Program-made: the position numbers and the translations under genes
Shown: positions 1-9,670 of the stretch, one piece after another
How the letters are laid out: the number at the start of each line of letters is the position of its first letter
Numbering within the stretch: the first letter of the stretch is position 1
The notes under the pieces: generated by a model
What the model was told of the DNA's origin: nothing
Seen by the model: only the letters and a program-made list of their open reading frames with translations
Database searches by the model: none
NCBI GenBank assembly: GCA_039680785.1
Contig: JBDKSF010000026.1
Span: 1-64,000, forward strand
Source: Candidatus Cloacimonas sp.
Lineage (GTDB): Bacteria > Cloacimonadota > Cloacimonadia > Cloacimonadales > Cloacimonadaceae
Direction: 5' to 3'
DNA length: 64,000 nt

Positions 1-353
1 GTATGTGGGTGTGTGGAACCTCTGTCGCCAATGCGATAAAGCCAGTTGACACTCTGCGTGAAGAAGGTCTATTTTTGGAACTGCTATAAGTTTCTTCGCC
101 TTTGCATTTGGATATTGCCCAATTGAAGTCCGCAGCCAATAAGGGCATTATTTTCAGTGTAGAAGATCATTCTGTAAATGGTGGCTTGGGAACTTCCCTT
201 GCCGATGCGTTGGCAACTAATTCTCTTTGCGCAAAACTGGTGAAAACAGGAGTTAAACAATACCCGATGTCTGGCGAATCCAATGAATTATATCATTGGG
301 CTGGTTTGGACACTGCTTCCCTCATTGCCACAGTGAAGAAAAATATGGAATAA
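1..353 (+). pseudogene. Transketolase C-terminal part, interrupted by an in-frame TAA
   Basis: Reading from base 3, the frame gives a transketolase C-terminal domain (GTSVANAIKPVDTLREEG, then SSPLHLDI, SVEDHSVNGGLGTSLADAL), where the last motif is the usual VEDH..GGLG of the family. A TAA at 87-89 interrupts this frame between LFLELL and VSSPLHLD, with the same frame before and after it, so it is a nonsense change rather than a frameshift. The true stop is at 351-353. The family acts in the pentose phosphate pathway; the thiamine-binding part would lie left of the window. No start codon with a ribosome binding site follows the stop, so a separate short protein from base 102 is unlikely. Either the gene is dead, or the base is a sequencing or assembly error. 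Family assignment is fairly sure; the status is not. Confidence 0.7.
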
Positions 354-550
354 AGTGAGCAGTAAAAATAGTAAGAACTATATCAACGGAGCGTAAATCA
401 CTTTAGCATATTCTCTGTTTTATTAGTGGGGTGGATACTCTACATTGGTATCTATTATCATATATATTAGGAACTTGCATTAGAATAATGTCCCTTTGTT
501 TTCCCTAATTTTCTTTTTTCCTTTTCCACTTGAGTGAAGAGAAAATATAG

Positions 551-578
551 TTGACTTATAACAGGCGAAATTTATGAT
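551..578 (+). promoter_or_regulatory. Candidate sigma-70 promoter for the ferredoxin-AOR pair
   Basis: TTGACT at 551-556 and TATGAT at 573-578 are separated by 16 bases. They lie 38 bases upstream of the ATG of the ferredoxin gene. A GGGAG at 600-604 follows as its ribosome binding site. The remaining 354-615 gap shows no gene. Confidence 0.5.
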
Positions 579-615
579 TGAACTTTAATTTAATAACAAG
601 GGAGAATAACTAAAA

Positions 616-999
616 ATGAAAGTTCTAAAGACCCATCGGGACAAATGCATAACCTGTCATAATTGTGAAAGCGCTTGTTCCAAGCTCTATTTTAAAGAAG
701 ACAGTGCAGCAAAATCTTGTATAGAAATTAACGAAAATGTTTATCCTCCCGAAATGACGGTATGCAATCAATGCGGAACTTGTGTAAGTGTTTGTCCAAC
801 TCTGGCTTTGACTGTTAATGCTCAGGGAGTGGTATTGTTGAATAAAACTCTCTGTATTGGTTGTATGATGTGTGTGGCTGTTTGCCCCAATAATTCAATG
901 CGTTTTGCCAAAGGTGTGTTAAATCCTTTCAAATGCATTGCTTGTGGAGTATGCCCAAAAACCTGTCCTGCGGAAGCAATAGAAATAATAATGGCTTAG
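616..999 (+). CDS. Polyferredoxin-like subunit with four [4Fe-4S] motifs
   Basis: This 127-residue protein carries sixteen cysteines arranged as four CxxCxxCxxxC blocks at residues 11-21, 50-60, 80-90 and 107-117, the last three ending in CP as in bacterial ferredoxins. There is no signal peptide or membrane segment, so it should be a cytoplasmic electron carrier with four [4Fe-4S] clusters. It ends 8 bases before the AOR-family gene and is very likely its small subunit, passing electrons from the tungsten site to ferredoxin or another acceptor. Known two-subunit tungsten oxidoreductases (for example WOR5 of Pyrococcus) have a small subunit of this kind. The start at 616 is supported by a GGGAG ribosome binding site 11 bases upstream. 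Function as electron-transfer subunit is sure; the physiological partner is inferred from position. Confidence 0.9.
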   Translation: MKVLKTHRDKCITCHNCESACSKLYFKEDSAAKSCIEINENVYPPEMTVCNQCGTCVSVCPTLALTVNAQGVVLLNKTLCIGCMMCVAVCPNNSMRFAKGVLNPFKCIACGVCPKTCPAEAIEIIMA

Positions 1000-1007
1000 G
1001 AGATAAA

Positions 1008-3140
1008 ATGGAACGCAGATTAATTGCCGAATTCAAATATAACTTGGCACCTGTTATACAGGGTTATAATAAACGCTCTTTATACATTAATTTGAGCACT
1101 AAGGAAATTAAGGAAAAACCGGTTAGCGATCTGATGATAGATAAATTCGTAGGTGGAAAAGGTTTTGATCTTTACTTAATGTGGCACGGTGTAAAAGATC
1201 AGACAAAATGGGATAGTCCCGAAAATGAAATTTGTATCTCTTTTGGTCCTTTATGTGGAAATACCAGTTATCCCGGAAGCGGAAAATCTATTGTCACAAC
1301 TATTTCGCCCTTAACGGGAATTCCGGTTGATTGTAATGTAGGTGGACATTTTGGTCCTTATGCCAAATTCTCTGGTTGGGATGCTATTGAATTACAAGGA
1401 ATTGCAGAAGAGGAAGTGATTGTTTATATCGATGGTGATAAAGGAATGGTGCAAATACTTTCTGCTCCTGATGTAGAGATAAATAGTCATATTTTGGCGG
1501 AAGAACTGGTAAAAGAATTTGCCGATAATGAAAATAAATATCAGTATGTATCCGTTGTTTCCACTGGCAAGGCAGCAGAAAATGTTTTGATAACCTGTTT
1601 GAATTTTTCTTTTTGGGATAAGCGCAGAAAAGTTGCTCGTTTAAAACAAGCAGGTAGAGGCGGAACAGGTAGTGTATTCAGGCACAAGAAAATAAAGGCA
1701 TTAGTAGTGAAATATTCGGGTCTGAAAGTGGATTCCAATAATCCGGAAGATTTGGAAACAGTTAGAATGAGAGGTCTGAAACTGCATAAGGAAATTGAAG
1801 CGGGTGATTCTACCCAAAATCGGATGCGACAAGTGGGAACTGCTCATTTGATGGAAATTATGAATGATTACGATCTTTTGCCGGTGCGAAATTTTAAATA
1901 TGGTCAAAGCCCGGAAGCGGAGGGTTTGCATTCCCGTGAATTTATAGATCTTTTTACGCAAGGAATGCCTGATGGTTGTTGGTTTGGTTGTTCTATGTCT
2001 TGTTGCAAAGGGGTAGATAATTTTGAGCCCAGAACCGGTCCCTATAAAGGGCAAAAAGTATGTGTGGACGGTCCTGAATATGAAACTGCGGCTGGCTGTG
2101 GAAGTAATATTGGCGTTTTTAATGCGCGTGATGTTGTGGAAATAAATTTTTATTGTGACACCTACGGAGTGGATACTATTTCTTTCGGAACCGGGACTGC
2201 CTTTGCTATGGAATGTTATGAAAATGGCATTTTAAATAAAGAACGCACTGGTGGGCTGGAATTAACTTGGGGAAATGCAGATGCGGCTTTGGAACTTTTG
2301 CATCAAATGGCAAGAGGTGAAGGTTTTGGAGTAATAGTTGGACAGGGCGTGCGGAAAATGAAACATATTTTTGCGGAAAAATATGGAGCCGATCCAAAAT
2401 TTCTCCAAGATATAGGTATGGAAGCCAAGGGCTTGGAATATTCACAATATCTTAGTAAAGAATCACTTGCTCAACAAGGTGGTTATACTCTTGCGTTAAA
2501 AGGACCTCAACATGATGAGGCCTGGCTAATTTTTATGGATATGGTAAATAACCAGATTCCTACCTTTAAGGATAAAGCCGAAGCATTGCATTATTTTCCT
2601 ATGTTTAGAACTTGGTTTGGTTTACAGGGATTATGTAAACTTCCTTGGAACGACATTGAACCCGCAGATAATGCTGAAACCGATGAACCGGCAAAAGTTC
2701 CGGAACATGTTCAAAATTATGTGGATATCTATAAAGCCATTACAGGTAAACCACTGGATAAAAAGTCCCTGATTGAACAATCTGAACGGGTCTATAATTT
2801 CCAAAAGGTCTTCTGTTTGCGTATGGGCAAGGGAAGAAGAATTGATGATGTGCCACCCTATAGAGCGGTTGGGCCTGTTACGGAAGAAGAATTTCTTTCC
2901 CGTCAAGAACGCTATGATAAACAACTGAAAGAGAAGATAGGAATTGACCCGGAAGGAAAAAGTACCCAAGAAAAAATGGCGATTTTGCGTAATTACCGCG
3001 AAGATCAATATCAGCAATTGATTGATGCAGTTTATGAACGCAAAGGATGGAACAGAGAAGGTGTCCCCCAAATTGAGCACTTACAGAAAATCGGAATGGA
3101 CTTGCCAGAAGTAATTGAAGTAGTTCAACGCTTTTTGTAA
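1008..3140 (+). CDS. Tungsten-type aldehyde:ferredoxin oxidoreductase family protein, large subunit
   Basis: The 710-residue protein has the AOR N-terminal pterin-binding fold (FVGGKGFDLYL, GPLCGNTSYPGSGKS, SPLTGIPVDCNVGGHFGPYAKFSGWDAI written here as separate motifs), AGRGGTGSVF, and the iron-sulfur cysteines: C324, C328 and C332 in a CxxxCxxxC block, with a fourth at C543 in QGLCK. These should hold one [4Fe-4S] cluster next to a bis-pterin tungsten centre. The family oxidises aldehydes to acids with ferredoxin as acceptor, or runs in reverse; substrates vary and cannot be read from sequence. The start is the ATG at 1008 with GGAGA just upstream; a longer open frame back to 933 only overlaps the ferredoxin gene. 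In an amino-acid-fermenting anaerobe it could oxidise aldehydes derived from 2-oxoacids, which is inference. The CxxxC spacing differs from the CxxC of archaeal AOR. Confidence 0.9.
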   Translation: MERRLIAEFKYNLAPVIQGYNKRSLYINLSTKEIKEKPVSDLMIDKFVGGKGFDLYLMWHGVKDQTKWDSPENEICISFGPLCGNTSYPGSGKSIVTTISPLTGIPVDCNVGGHFGPYAKFSGWDAIELQGIAEEEVIVYIDGDKGMVQILSAPDVEINSHILAEELVKEFADNENKYQYVSVVSTGKAAENVLITCLNFSFWDKRRKVARLKQAGRGGTGSVFRHKKIKALVVKYSGLKVDSNNPEDLETVRMRGLKLHKEIEAGDSTQNRMRQVGTAHLMEIMNDYDLLPVRNFKYGQSPEAEGLHSREFIDLFTQGMPDGCWFGCSMSCCKGVDNFEPRTGPYKGQKVCVDGPEYETAAGCGSNIGVFNARDVVEINFYCDTYGVDTISFGTGTAFAMECYENGILNKERTGGLELTWGNADAALELLHQMARGEGFGVIVGQGVRKMKHIFAEKYGADPKFLQDIGMEAKGLEYSQYLSKESLAQQGGYTLALKGPQHDEAWLIFMDMVNNQIPTFKDKAEALHYFPMFRTWFGLQGLCKLPWNDIEPADNAETDEPAKVPEHVQNYVDIYKAITGKPLDKKSLIEQSERVYNFQKVFCLRMGKGRRIDDVPPYRAVGPVTEEEFLSRQERYDKQLKEKIGIDPEGKSTQEKMAILRNYREDQYQQLIDAVYERKGWNREGVPQIEHLQKIGMDLPEVIEVVQRFL

Positions 3141-3245
3141 CTGGATTTTTTGTAGTAGAACTATTCAAAGTGTTACATAGTGGTTTAGGAGAGTTTTTCT
3201 ATTCCTGCTAAATGTGACATAAGCCCTCTCTTTTATTGGTCAAAC

Positions 3246-3259
3246 GGTCTTTTTAGACC
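3246..3259. other. Short hairpin inside a longer inverted pair
   Basis: GGTCT TTTT AGACC is a perfect 5-bp hairpin. It sits between GGTCAA (3238-3243) and TTGACC (3275-3280), which are also inverted copies, so the two can nest. It could be the end of the AOR transcript or an operator near the next promoter; the sequence does not decide. Confidence 0.35.
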
Positions 3260-3274
3260 TTATGAAGATTGAGC

Positions 3275-3303
3275 TTGACCAGATAATGGAAAGCAAAAAT
3301 AAT
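3275..3303 (+). promoter_or_regulatory. Candidate promoter for the secreted beta-propeller gene
   Basis: TTGACC at 3275-3280 and AATAAT at 3298-3303 have 17 bases between them and lie about 65 bases upstream of the ATG at 3368. A clear AAGGAG ribosome binding site stands at 3355-3360. Good spacing, but no transcript evidence. Confidence 0.4.
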
Positions 3304-3367
3304 TGATTTAAACAAGAAATTGTTGTATTCACTATAGAATAATTATTTAAATATAAGGAGTTCTAAA

Positions 3368-6163
3368 ATGAAAAACATAGTTATGCTTGTTATCACTTTG
3401 ATGCTACTAACTACTTTAAGTGGAATCAATAGGATTTGTCCTGATACAGGAGAAACAATACCAGAATTTGTCGTATCTGATTCTTATTCTAATGAGATGC
3501 CAGATTACTCTCCTCAAGAAGGTAGGGATGTAAATTCCTGGAGTGGAACAGGTCCTTGGGGAGGCAATGTTCGCTACCTGACAACTGATCCTTCTAATAA
3601 TCAACTTGTATTTGCCGCTTGCGGTTCATCTCTCACAGCAGTGGAAGGTGGTGTTTATTTTAGTAGTGATGGTGGAATTAATTGGCAACCAACTACTTTG
3701 CCCCGGAAGGCATATAATGCAGTGGCAGCTTCAGTTTCTCAACCGGGAACTTTTTATGCTGGCGCTCGTAACGGTCTCTATAAAACTACTGATTTTGGTG
3801 TAACTTGGAATGCTTTTGGCCAAACATCTTCCTACATACTTGGTTTGGGAGTGCAAGCTAACAATGGCAATGTTATTGTGATGGGCAAATCAAGTAATAC
3901 CGGTTTTCTCGTTTCTACGGATGGTGGAAGTACTTTTAATGCCGTTGGTGTAAATTCAGGTTTTATGCGTATGTTTACATATTGTTCTGCTAATCCACAA
4001 AGAATGTTTGTTGTAATGGGAAGCTCAACTTCTTCTGTGCTGTCCAGCATTGACAATGGCCAAACATGGTCTGCTTGGGGTCCGGCAGGTGACGGATGGG
4101 GTATGTTCATTTCTCCAACGGATAGTTTATTTGCCTTAATTGCTCATGCTAATGGCATTTACAGAACTACGGACGGAGGTGCAAATTGGACTAATGTATC
4201 CACAGGAACATTTCGCAGCGTAACTGAATATAACGGTATCTATTATGCCACTAATAATGCCGGGGGAATTTATGAAAGTAACGACCAAGGACTTACTTGG
4301 CTGGTATCTAATCCTCCCGTAGTTCAATCAACTTGGCAATCAGCAACCAGTACAGGTTCTGGAGCTTTGCTGGGTCATTGGGGAGGAATTTTTCGTGCCA
4401 CGGCTTACCAACAACCGGTTGTGGCATCGCATACAGGTCTTAATTTAGCGTTGGTTCACGGTTTGGCATATTATAGTGATACTAACGAACTTTGGGGTGG
4501 AACCGAAGGTAGCGGTATCTACAAAAGTTCTGATAATGGAGCAACTTGGCAACAGAGTGTTAACGGTTTGGGTAATTGGATGATCTATGAATTACAACCT
4601 ACAAACCATTTATTCTACCAGTCAGGTCGTATGTTAGCTGGAACTTTGGATGGTGTATATACTTCTTTAGACAATGGTAATACCTGGTCTTATGTCCACT
4701 ACCAAGGCAGCCAAGTTTCGGCTTGTGAAGTTCATCCAACCAATCCTGATATCTTTTGGATTGGGTCTGCCACGGGAGAAATTAAATATACTACTGATGG
4801 TGGGCAGAGTTTTAATTTATCGGGTGGCGGCTTTTTTGGATTTGCTCCCCGGTTGAAATTAGGCAAAGGACCAACAGGTAATCTCCGCCTATTTTTGTGC
4901 TTTCAAGGTAGTGCCACTGCCATTTGGTATTCTGACGATCTGGGGGTAAATTTTCAACCTTCCACAGGTATGGAAGGAACCACCTATCAACCAATGGTTG
5001 CTGTGCGACCAATTATAGGTGATCAACCTCAAATAATCTATGCTTCCAGTAATGCGGGTGTGTATAAATCCGTTGATAATGGAGCTACCTATTCGCTTAC
5101 TTCTATGACTGGATTCAGTTGGAGTGTTCTATCCGGATATTCACAACAAGTGGTTTCCGGTAAAGACAATGGAGTAAGCTATAGTATGGATGAAGGTGTA
5201 ACTTCCAGTTCCCTAACTCAGAACTTGGAAAGCGGAGCCAATATTTGGCAAATTGTTTGGGGCTCAAGTACTAACCAATTATTTATTGCACTGCGAACAC
5301 GCGGCGTGATGGAAAATCGTTTCAGTAATGATGTTTATTTATCACCCAATGGGTTAACTGCCATTCCAGCTAATCAATCAATTATTTTAAACTGGACACC
5401 CGTGACAGGAGACATTCTCCCTGTCTCATATCTTATCTGGCGCGATGCTTATCCACTTATATCTATTGCAGCATCTGAAACATCGTACACAGATACAGGG
5501 TTAATAAACGGACAGCAATATAAATATTGTATTACGGCGGTCTATGATAATCAGGTTCAAACATCACCTACAGAAATCATTACAGCCATACCTACCATTC
5601 CGGAGAATCCCCCTGTGCAAAATTTAACTGCTACAGTGGATAATGGCACTATTCATCTTAGTTGGGACTGTAGCGGACCCAATTTGATCGGTTTTAATGT
5701 ATATCGTCAAAGTGTATTAATTGCGCATATCATTGATCCCGTCATTAGGTATTATACAGATACTAACTTACCTGCGGGTGAATATTTGTATGCAGTCACG
5801 GCATTATATTTAACCGGGGAATCCGCAGCTGTGTCTCTTACAGTAATTGTTCCCGTTGCCAATGAAGATCTCACTGCACCTATTTTAGTAACAGGTCTGC
5901 ATTCCAATTATCCTAATCCCTTTAAGCAGTCAACTTCCATAAACTACAGCATAAAAGAAAATACACCGGTTACGATAGAAATCTACTCCCTAAAGGGGCA
6001 ATTAATTAGAACTTTGTTAAAGGAAAATAAAGCTCCCGGTGCATACAGTATAGATTGGGATTGCAGAGATAATTCCCGCAAGCTTGTCGCTGAAGGTATT
6101 TACTTCTATAAAATGAAAGCTGGTTCCTATTCTGATACCAAAAAGATGATTTTGCTAAAATAA
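3368..6163 (+). CDS. Secreted BNR/sortilin-type beta-propeller protein with Fn3 modules and type IX sorting domain
   Basis: The 931-residue protein starts with a signal peptide (basic MK, then a hydrophobic run to about residue 19). Residues of about 55 to 650 contain many copies of the SSDGG..W / TTDGG..W / SVDNGATY type, the Asp-box pattern of BNR and VPS10-like propellers. Two fibronectin-III-like modules follow (about 660-745 and 750-835), each with the usual LxW and YxxTxLxxGxYxYxV marks. The last 85 residues are a sorting domain: SNYPNPF, then VTIEIYSLKGQLIRTL, then GIYFYKMKAGS and KKMILLK. This marks the protein for export across the outer membrane and attachment to the surface. The propeller may bind or cleave glycans, but no catalytic residues could be assigned. 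It is probably a single-gene transcript with its own promoter. Confidence 0.85.
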   Translation: MKNIVMLVITLMLLTTLSGINRICPDTGETIPEFVVSDSYSNEMPDYSPQEGRDVNSWSGTGPWGGNVRYLTTDPSNNQLVFAACGSSLTAVEGGVYFSSDGGINWQPTTLPRKAYNAVAASVSQPGTFYAGARNGLYKTTDFGVTWNAFGQTSSYILGLGVQANNGNVIVMGKSSNTGFLVSTDGGSTFNAVGVNSGFMRMFTYCSANPQRMFVVMGSSTSSVLSSIDNGQTWSAWGPAGDGWGMFISPTDSLFALIAHANGIYRTTDGGANWTNVSTGTFRSVTEYNGIYYATNNAGGIYESNDQGLTWLVSNPPVVQSTWQSATSTGSGALLGHWGGIFRATAYQQPVVASHTGLNLALVHGLAYYSDTNELWGGTEGSGIYKSSDNGATWQQSVNGLGNWMIYELQPTNHLFYQSGRMLAGTLDGVYTSLDNGNTWSYVHYQGSQVSACEVHPTNPDIFWIGSATGEIKYTTDGGQSFNLSGGGFFGFAPRLKLGKGPTGNLRLFLCFQGSATAIWYSDDLGVNFQPSTGMEGTTYQPMVAVRPIIGDQPQIIYASSNAGVYKSVDNGATYSLTSMTGFSWSVLSGYSQQVVSGKDNGVSYSMDEGVTSSSLTQNLESGANIWQIVWGSSTNQLFIALRTRGVMENRFSNDVYLSPNGLTAIPANQSIILNWTPVTGDILPVSYLIWRDAYPLISIAASETSYTDTGLINGQQYKYCITAVYDNQVQTSPTEIITAIPTIPENPPVQNLTATVDNGTIHLSWDCSGPNLIGFNVYRQSVLIAHIIDPVIRYYTDTNLPAGEYLYAVTALYLTGESAAVSLTVIVPVANEDLTAPILVTGLHSNYPNPFKQSTSINYSIKENTPVTIEIYSLKGQLIRTLLKENKAPGAYSIDWDCRDNSRKLVAEGIYFYKMKAGSYSDTKKMILLK

Positions 6164-6531
6164 TCAAACCCGGCGCAATTGGATATAGTATTCTGAATTC
6201 AGCGTTCAGTTTTCGGTAAACCGATTCTTTTATCTACTGCAATGGGATGAAAGACCTATAGCTAAGTGTCTATCTAAAATTGACCTCTCAGTTTTGAATA
6301 ACTTTCCGTTTGGAAGAAATCTTGCATTATTAAAAAAAGCAAGAGAAATTTACTGCTATCGTGAATTATCTGTAACTGCTCCGCTTATACTTGCATAAGT
6401 GGTTAAGATGATGATTGGATAGTGATTTCTGTGGTCTAAACAGACGAAATTATCTTTCTAATGGAGAATAGATTCCGTAAGAAATGCGGAAGGATAGGTA
6501 ATGCGAGTTTACAACATAAGGAGATGTTAGA
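6164..6531. other. Gene-free spacer between the two secreted protein genes
   Basis: No convincing open frame on either strand. It contains a short inverted pair CTTAT ACTTGC ATAAG near 6386-6401 and, at the end, an AAGGAG ribosome binding site for the gene at 6532. No clear terminator for the upstream gene and no canonical promoter were found. Confidence 0.5.
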
Positions 6532-9500
6532 ATGAAGAAAACAGCCATATTGGCACTTTTTGCCCTTATTGCTTCAGGGCTTTTTGCCATTTTGGAATGG
6601 AATGAATCCGTAGCAATCAGGCATGGAGTTAACATTGAATGGTTTAGAACCGGTGTCGAAACAACCGATGGTGGAGCCGTATATGTTTGGTCAGATACAA
6701 AACTGGGAGAGCGAGATCTTTGGGCTCAGAAAGTTAATGCAAATGGAAATATGGTTTGGGGAGAGCCACTTCTGATAGATGGTAAACCAGATCGCCAGGA
6801 AGATCCTGTAATAACCAGAACCACTGATAATAATTTTGTTATTGCCTGGATAGATTTTTCGTCCGATATGGATGGAGATGTTTATGCCCAAAAAATAGAC
6901 AATCAAGGAAATTTATTATGGCAGCAGGGAGGGATTCCTGTCTGCACACTCTCTGGGATGCAAATTTCACTAAATATGGAACCTGATGCTGAAGGTGGAG
7001 TTTATATCGTGTGGGTAGATAGTCGCCACCCGAGTAAAGATCTTTATGGCCAGCATTTATCGTCAACAGGTAGCCAACTTTGGTTAGTGAATGGCATTCC
7101 TATTGCTGATGGGCAGGGAGATGAAATTCAGAATACAATGTTACCTGATGGTCAAGGTGGTTTTGTTATTGCCTACACTCACACTTATGCCGATAATGAT
7201 GATCTCTATGCCAAGCGTTTTAATGCTTCAGGGACTATGGCTTGGACCAATCCATTGATCATTAGTAATGCTGAGGGGAGTCAAGCTGAGATCAAAATGG
7301 CTTCCTTAAATGATGGAGAGTTTGTTTTTACTTGGCAGGATAAGAGAAACGCCAATACCGATATTTATGCCCAGAAAATTAACTTGGCAGGGAATTTACT
7401 TTGGGGAAATTATATAGTTGTTTACAGTGATCAGGATACTTTGCTGATTCCGCAGCAGAACCCTCGTATTGTAAAAACTTCAGATAACGGAGTTATCATA
7501 ATCTGGGAAGATTACCGTTTAGATAATCAAAATCCAGACCTTTTCGCTCAAAAATTGTCATCAGCAGGCATTAAACAATGGGATGAAGAAGGCATTGCTT
7601 TATGCACGGCAGAATTTGCCCAAACCGGTCCTCGTTTAGCTGCAGATAATAATGGGGGTTGTTTTGTAGTATGGGATGATTTACGCAATGGCAATGCTCC
7701 CAATGATGATATTTATGCTCAACATCTTTCTTCAACTGGTGTTGCTTTATGGCAGGCAAATGGAAAGCCAATTTGCACTGCCCCCAATCAACAAAACGGC
7801 AGTTTGATAAAAGTAAGCAATAATGATGTCTTTATCAACTGGATGGATGCACGCAACGGCAGTGTAGGTATATATTATCAAGCACTAACTTATGATGGTA
7901 CAATTCTTCTGGCGGCAAATGGAGTGGAAGTATTTTGGGGATTAAGTGGTGATACGCCAATTGATAATTATCTCATTTTAAAGCGTAGTTCAGATGTAGT
8001 TATAATTTGGCAAGATACACGTTTTGCTAATGATGGCTATCGCATTTTCTTTCAGTTTCTTAATCCAGATGGCAGCGTAGATTTAGAACCGAATGGACAT
8101 CCTGTAACCGCTTCAGTGGGAGGACATCAATTGACTCCTGCTGCCGTAGTTACTCCCGATGACCAAGTTGCCATTATTTGGGAAGATACCAGGGGAGAAA
8201 ATCCTAATGTTTATGCTCAACTAATTAGTGCAGACGGAGAATATCTTTGGGGTGATCAAGGCATTAAACTTACCACCAATTCCCCGATAAGACAAAAAGA
8301 TCCCTATATAACTTACTACAACGGTTCATTTTACTTTGGATGGTCGGGGTCAGATCAGCTGGGAACCAATTTCTATTACCATATTTATGGTCAAAGAATT
8401 ATGAACGGACAAAAGATGTGGGGACCAAATGGAGTATTGATTTCCACCGTTGCTCAGAGCGATATGAACAACGAATGCACTCTCTATAGCTTAAATGATA
8501 ATTATTATGTGTGGGAAAGAATAAATCCTTCTTTAGATACAAGAACTGTATGGGTTAAAAGAGTCGCAGAAGATGGATCCGCGATGGACGGTTGGAATGA
8601 AGAAGGTTTACAAACTTCTACATATAATAACAGCGATGACCTGAAACAAATGGTTCCTACTGCTAAAGTAACACCGGAAGGAATATTTATTATGTGGAAG
8701 GATTGGCGAGTAGATTATGTTCTCAATTATTGGGGACAGCATATTTCCGGAAATGGAACTTGTCTTTGGGATCCTTTAGGAGTTAATCTTGCTGATAATC
8801 ACAGAGAGCAAGATTTTCCCAGTGTTAATGTTAACAGCAATGGAATCACTTTTACTTGGTGTGAAAATATTGATGGCACTCTTGATATTATGGCTCAGAG
8901 ATATTCCTTTCAGGGAAATTCCTTATGGAACAATAACGGCATCTATATTGTGGAAAAAGATTCCACCCAATCTTATCCTTCTCTTGCCTGTTTTTCCAAT
9001 AATGGTTATATTGTTAGCTGGGAAGATTATGATACGGAAAGCAACCTATATTACAAATACATTCGTGAAAACGGAGAAATGATTGGCAATCAGTATGGCG
9101 AAGTTCTTTGCGATGTAGCCAAATCTCAATATAGGCCTCAAACTGCTATTTTAGATGATGAAGCATATATTGTTTGGGCAGATGGACGCTCCAGCGGTAA
9201 AACAGAAATCTTAGGTTTATATGCTCAAAAATTGAATAATGGAACACCCATCATTGATGAAAATACTCCTTCGTTACAAGATATGGTTTTAAACCAAAAC
9301 TTTCCCAATCCCTTTAACCCGGAAACTACGATTAAATTCTCTTTGAAGGATAATACTTCATCCCTGAACTTATCCGTTTACAATGTTAAGGGACAGTTGG
9401 TTAAGAAGATATATAATGGTTCTTTGCAAAAGGGTCAATACAGTTTTATATGGAATGGAACTGACGAACTTGGAAAAGAGGTTGGCAGCGGAGTTTATTT

Positions 9501-9558
9501 TTACCGCTTAAGCAATGGAAATAATAATCTTCAGAAAAAAATGCTGCTGATCAAGTAA
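6532..9558 (+). CDS. Secreted protein with many DIYAQxL-type repeats and type IX sorting domain
   Basis: This 1008-residue protein has a signal peptide (MKKTAILALFALIASGLFA) and ends in a sorting domain (NFPNPFNPETTIKFSL, LSVYNVKGQLVKKI, SGVYFYRLSNG, KKMLLIK). Between them the sequence is built from more than a dozen repeats of about 50-60 residues: an IxWxDxR or VxWxDxR strand, a spacer, then D(I/L)YAQxL, then S..G..LW..NG(I/V). The repeat looks like a beta-propeller blade, so the mature part is probably one or two large propellers on the cell surface. No enzyme motif is visible. An AAGGAG lies 6-11 bases before the ATG. It resembles the preceding gene in build but not in repeat sequence, so the two are not a recent duplication. 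Export is well supported; function is unknown. Confidence 0.8.
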   Translation: MKKTAILALFALIASGLFAILEWNESVAIRHGVNIEWFRTGVETTDGGAVYVWSDTKLGERDLWAQKVNANGNMVWGEPLLIDGKPDRQEDPVITRTTDNNFVIAWIDFSSDMDGDVYAQKIDNQGNLLWQQGGIPVCTLSGMQISLNMEPDAEGGVYIVWVDSRHPSKDLYGQHLSSTGSQLWLVNGIPIADGQGDEIQNTMLPDGQGGFVIAYTHTYADNDDLYAKRFNASGTMAWTNPLIISNAEGSQAEIKMASLNDGEFVFTWQDKRNANTDIYAQKINLAGNLLWGNYIVVYSDQDTLLIPQQNPRIVKTSDNGVIIIWEDYRLDNQNPDLFAQKLSSAGIKQWDEEGIALCTAEFAQTGPRLAADNNGGCFVVWDDLRNGNAPNDDIYAQHLSSTGVALWQANGKPICTAPNQQNGSLIKVSNNDVFINWMDARNGSVGIYYQALTYDGTILLAANGVEVFWGLSGDTPIDNYLILKRSSDVVIIWQDTRFANDGYRIFFQFLNPDGSVDLEPNGHPVTASVGGHQLTPAAVVTPDDQVAIIWEDTRGENPNVYAQLISADGEYLWGDQGIKLTTNSPIRQKDPYITYYNGSFYFGWSGSDQLGTNFYYHIYGQRIMNGQKMWGPNGVLISTVAQSDMNNECTLYSLNDNYYVWERINPSLDTRTVWVKRVAEDGSAMDGWNEEGLQTSTYNNSDDLKQMVPTAKVTPEGIFIMWKDWRVDYVLNYWGQHISGNGTCLWDPLGVNLADNHREQDFPSVNVNSNGITFTWCENIDGTLDIMAQRYSFQGNSLWNNNGIYIVEKDSTQSYPSLACFSNNGYIVSWEDYDTESNLYYKYIRENGEMIGNQYGEVLCDVAKSQYRPQTAILDDEAYIVWADGRSSGKTEILGLYAQKLNNGTPIIDENTPSLQDMVLNQNFPNPFNPETTIKFSLKDNTSSLNLSVYNVKGQLVKKIYNGSLQKGQYSFIWNGTDELGKEVGSGVYFYRLSNGNNNLQKKMLLIK

Positions 9559-9609
9559 GAAAAGGATCACCTTTCGTAAAGTAACAGTTGATAATAAGAG
9601 AACATTAAA

Positions 9610-9642
9610 GTAGCCGGAGAACATAAATCTTTCTCCGGCTAC
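9610..9642. terminator. Strong 12-bp hairpin between convergent genes
   Basis: GTAGCCGGAGAA (9610-9621) and TTCTCCGGCTAC (9631-9642) form a perfect 12-bp stem with a 9-base loop. It lies in the 112-base gap between the secreted protein gene (+) and murA (-). The tracts after the stem are only moderately T-rich on both strands (ATCATTTT on +, TTTAATGTT on -). A terminator serving both directions is the simplest reading. Confidence 0.8.
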
Positions 9643-9670
9643 ATCATTTTCGTTAAAACCTGTATTAGGA

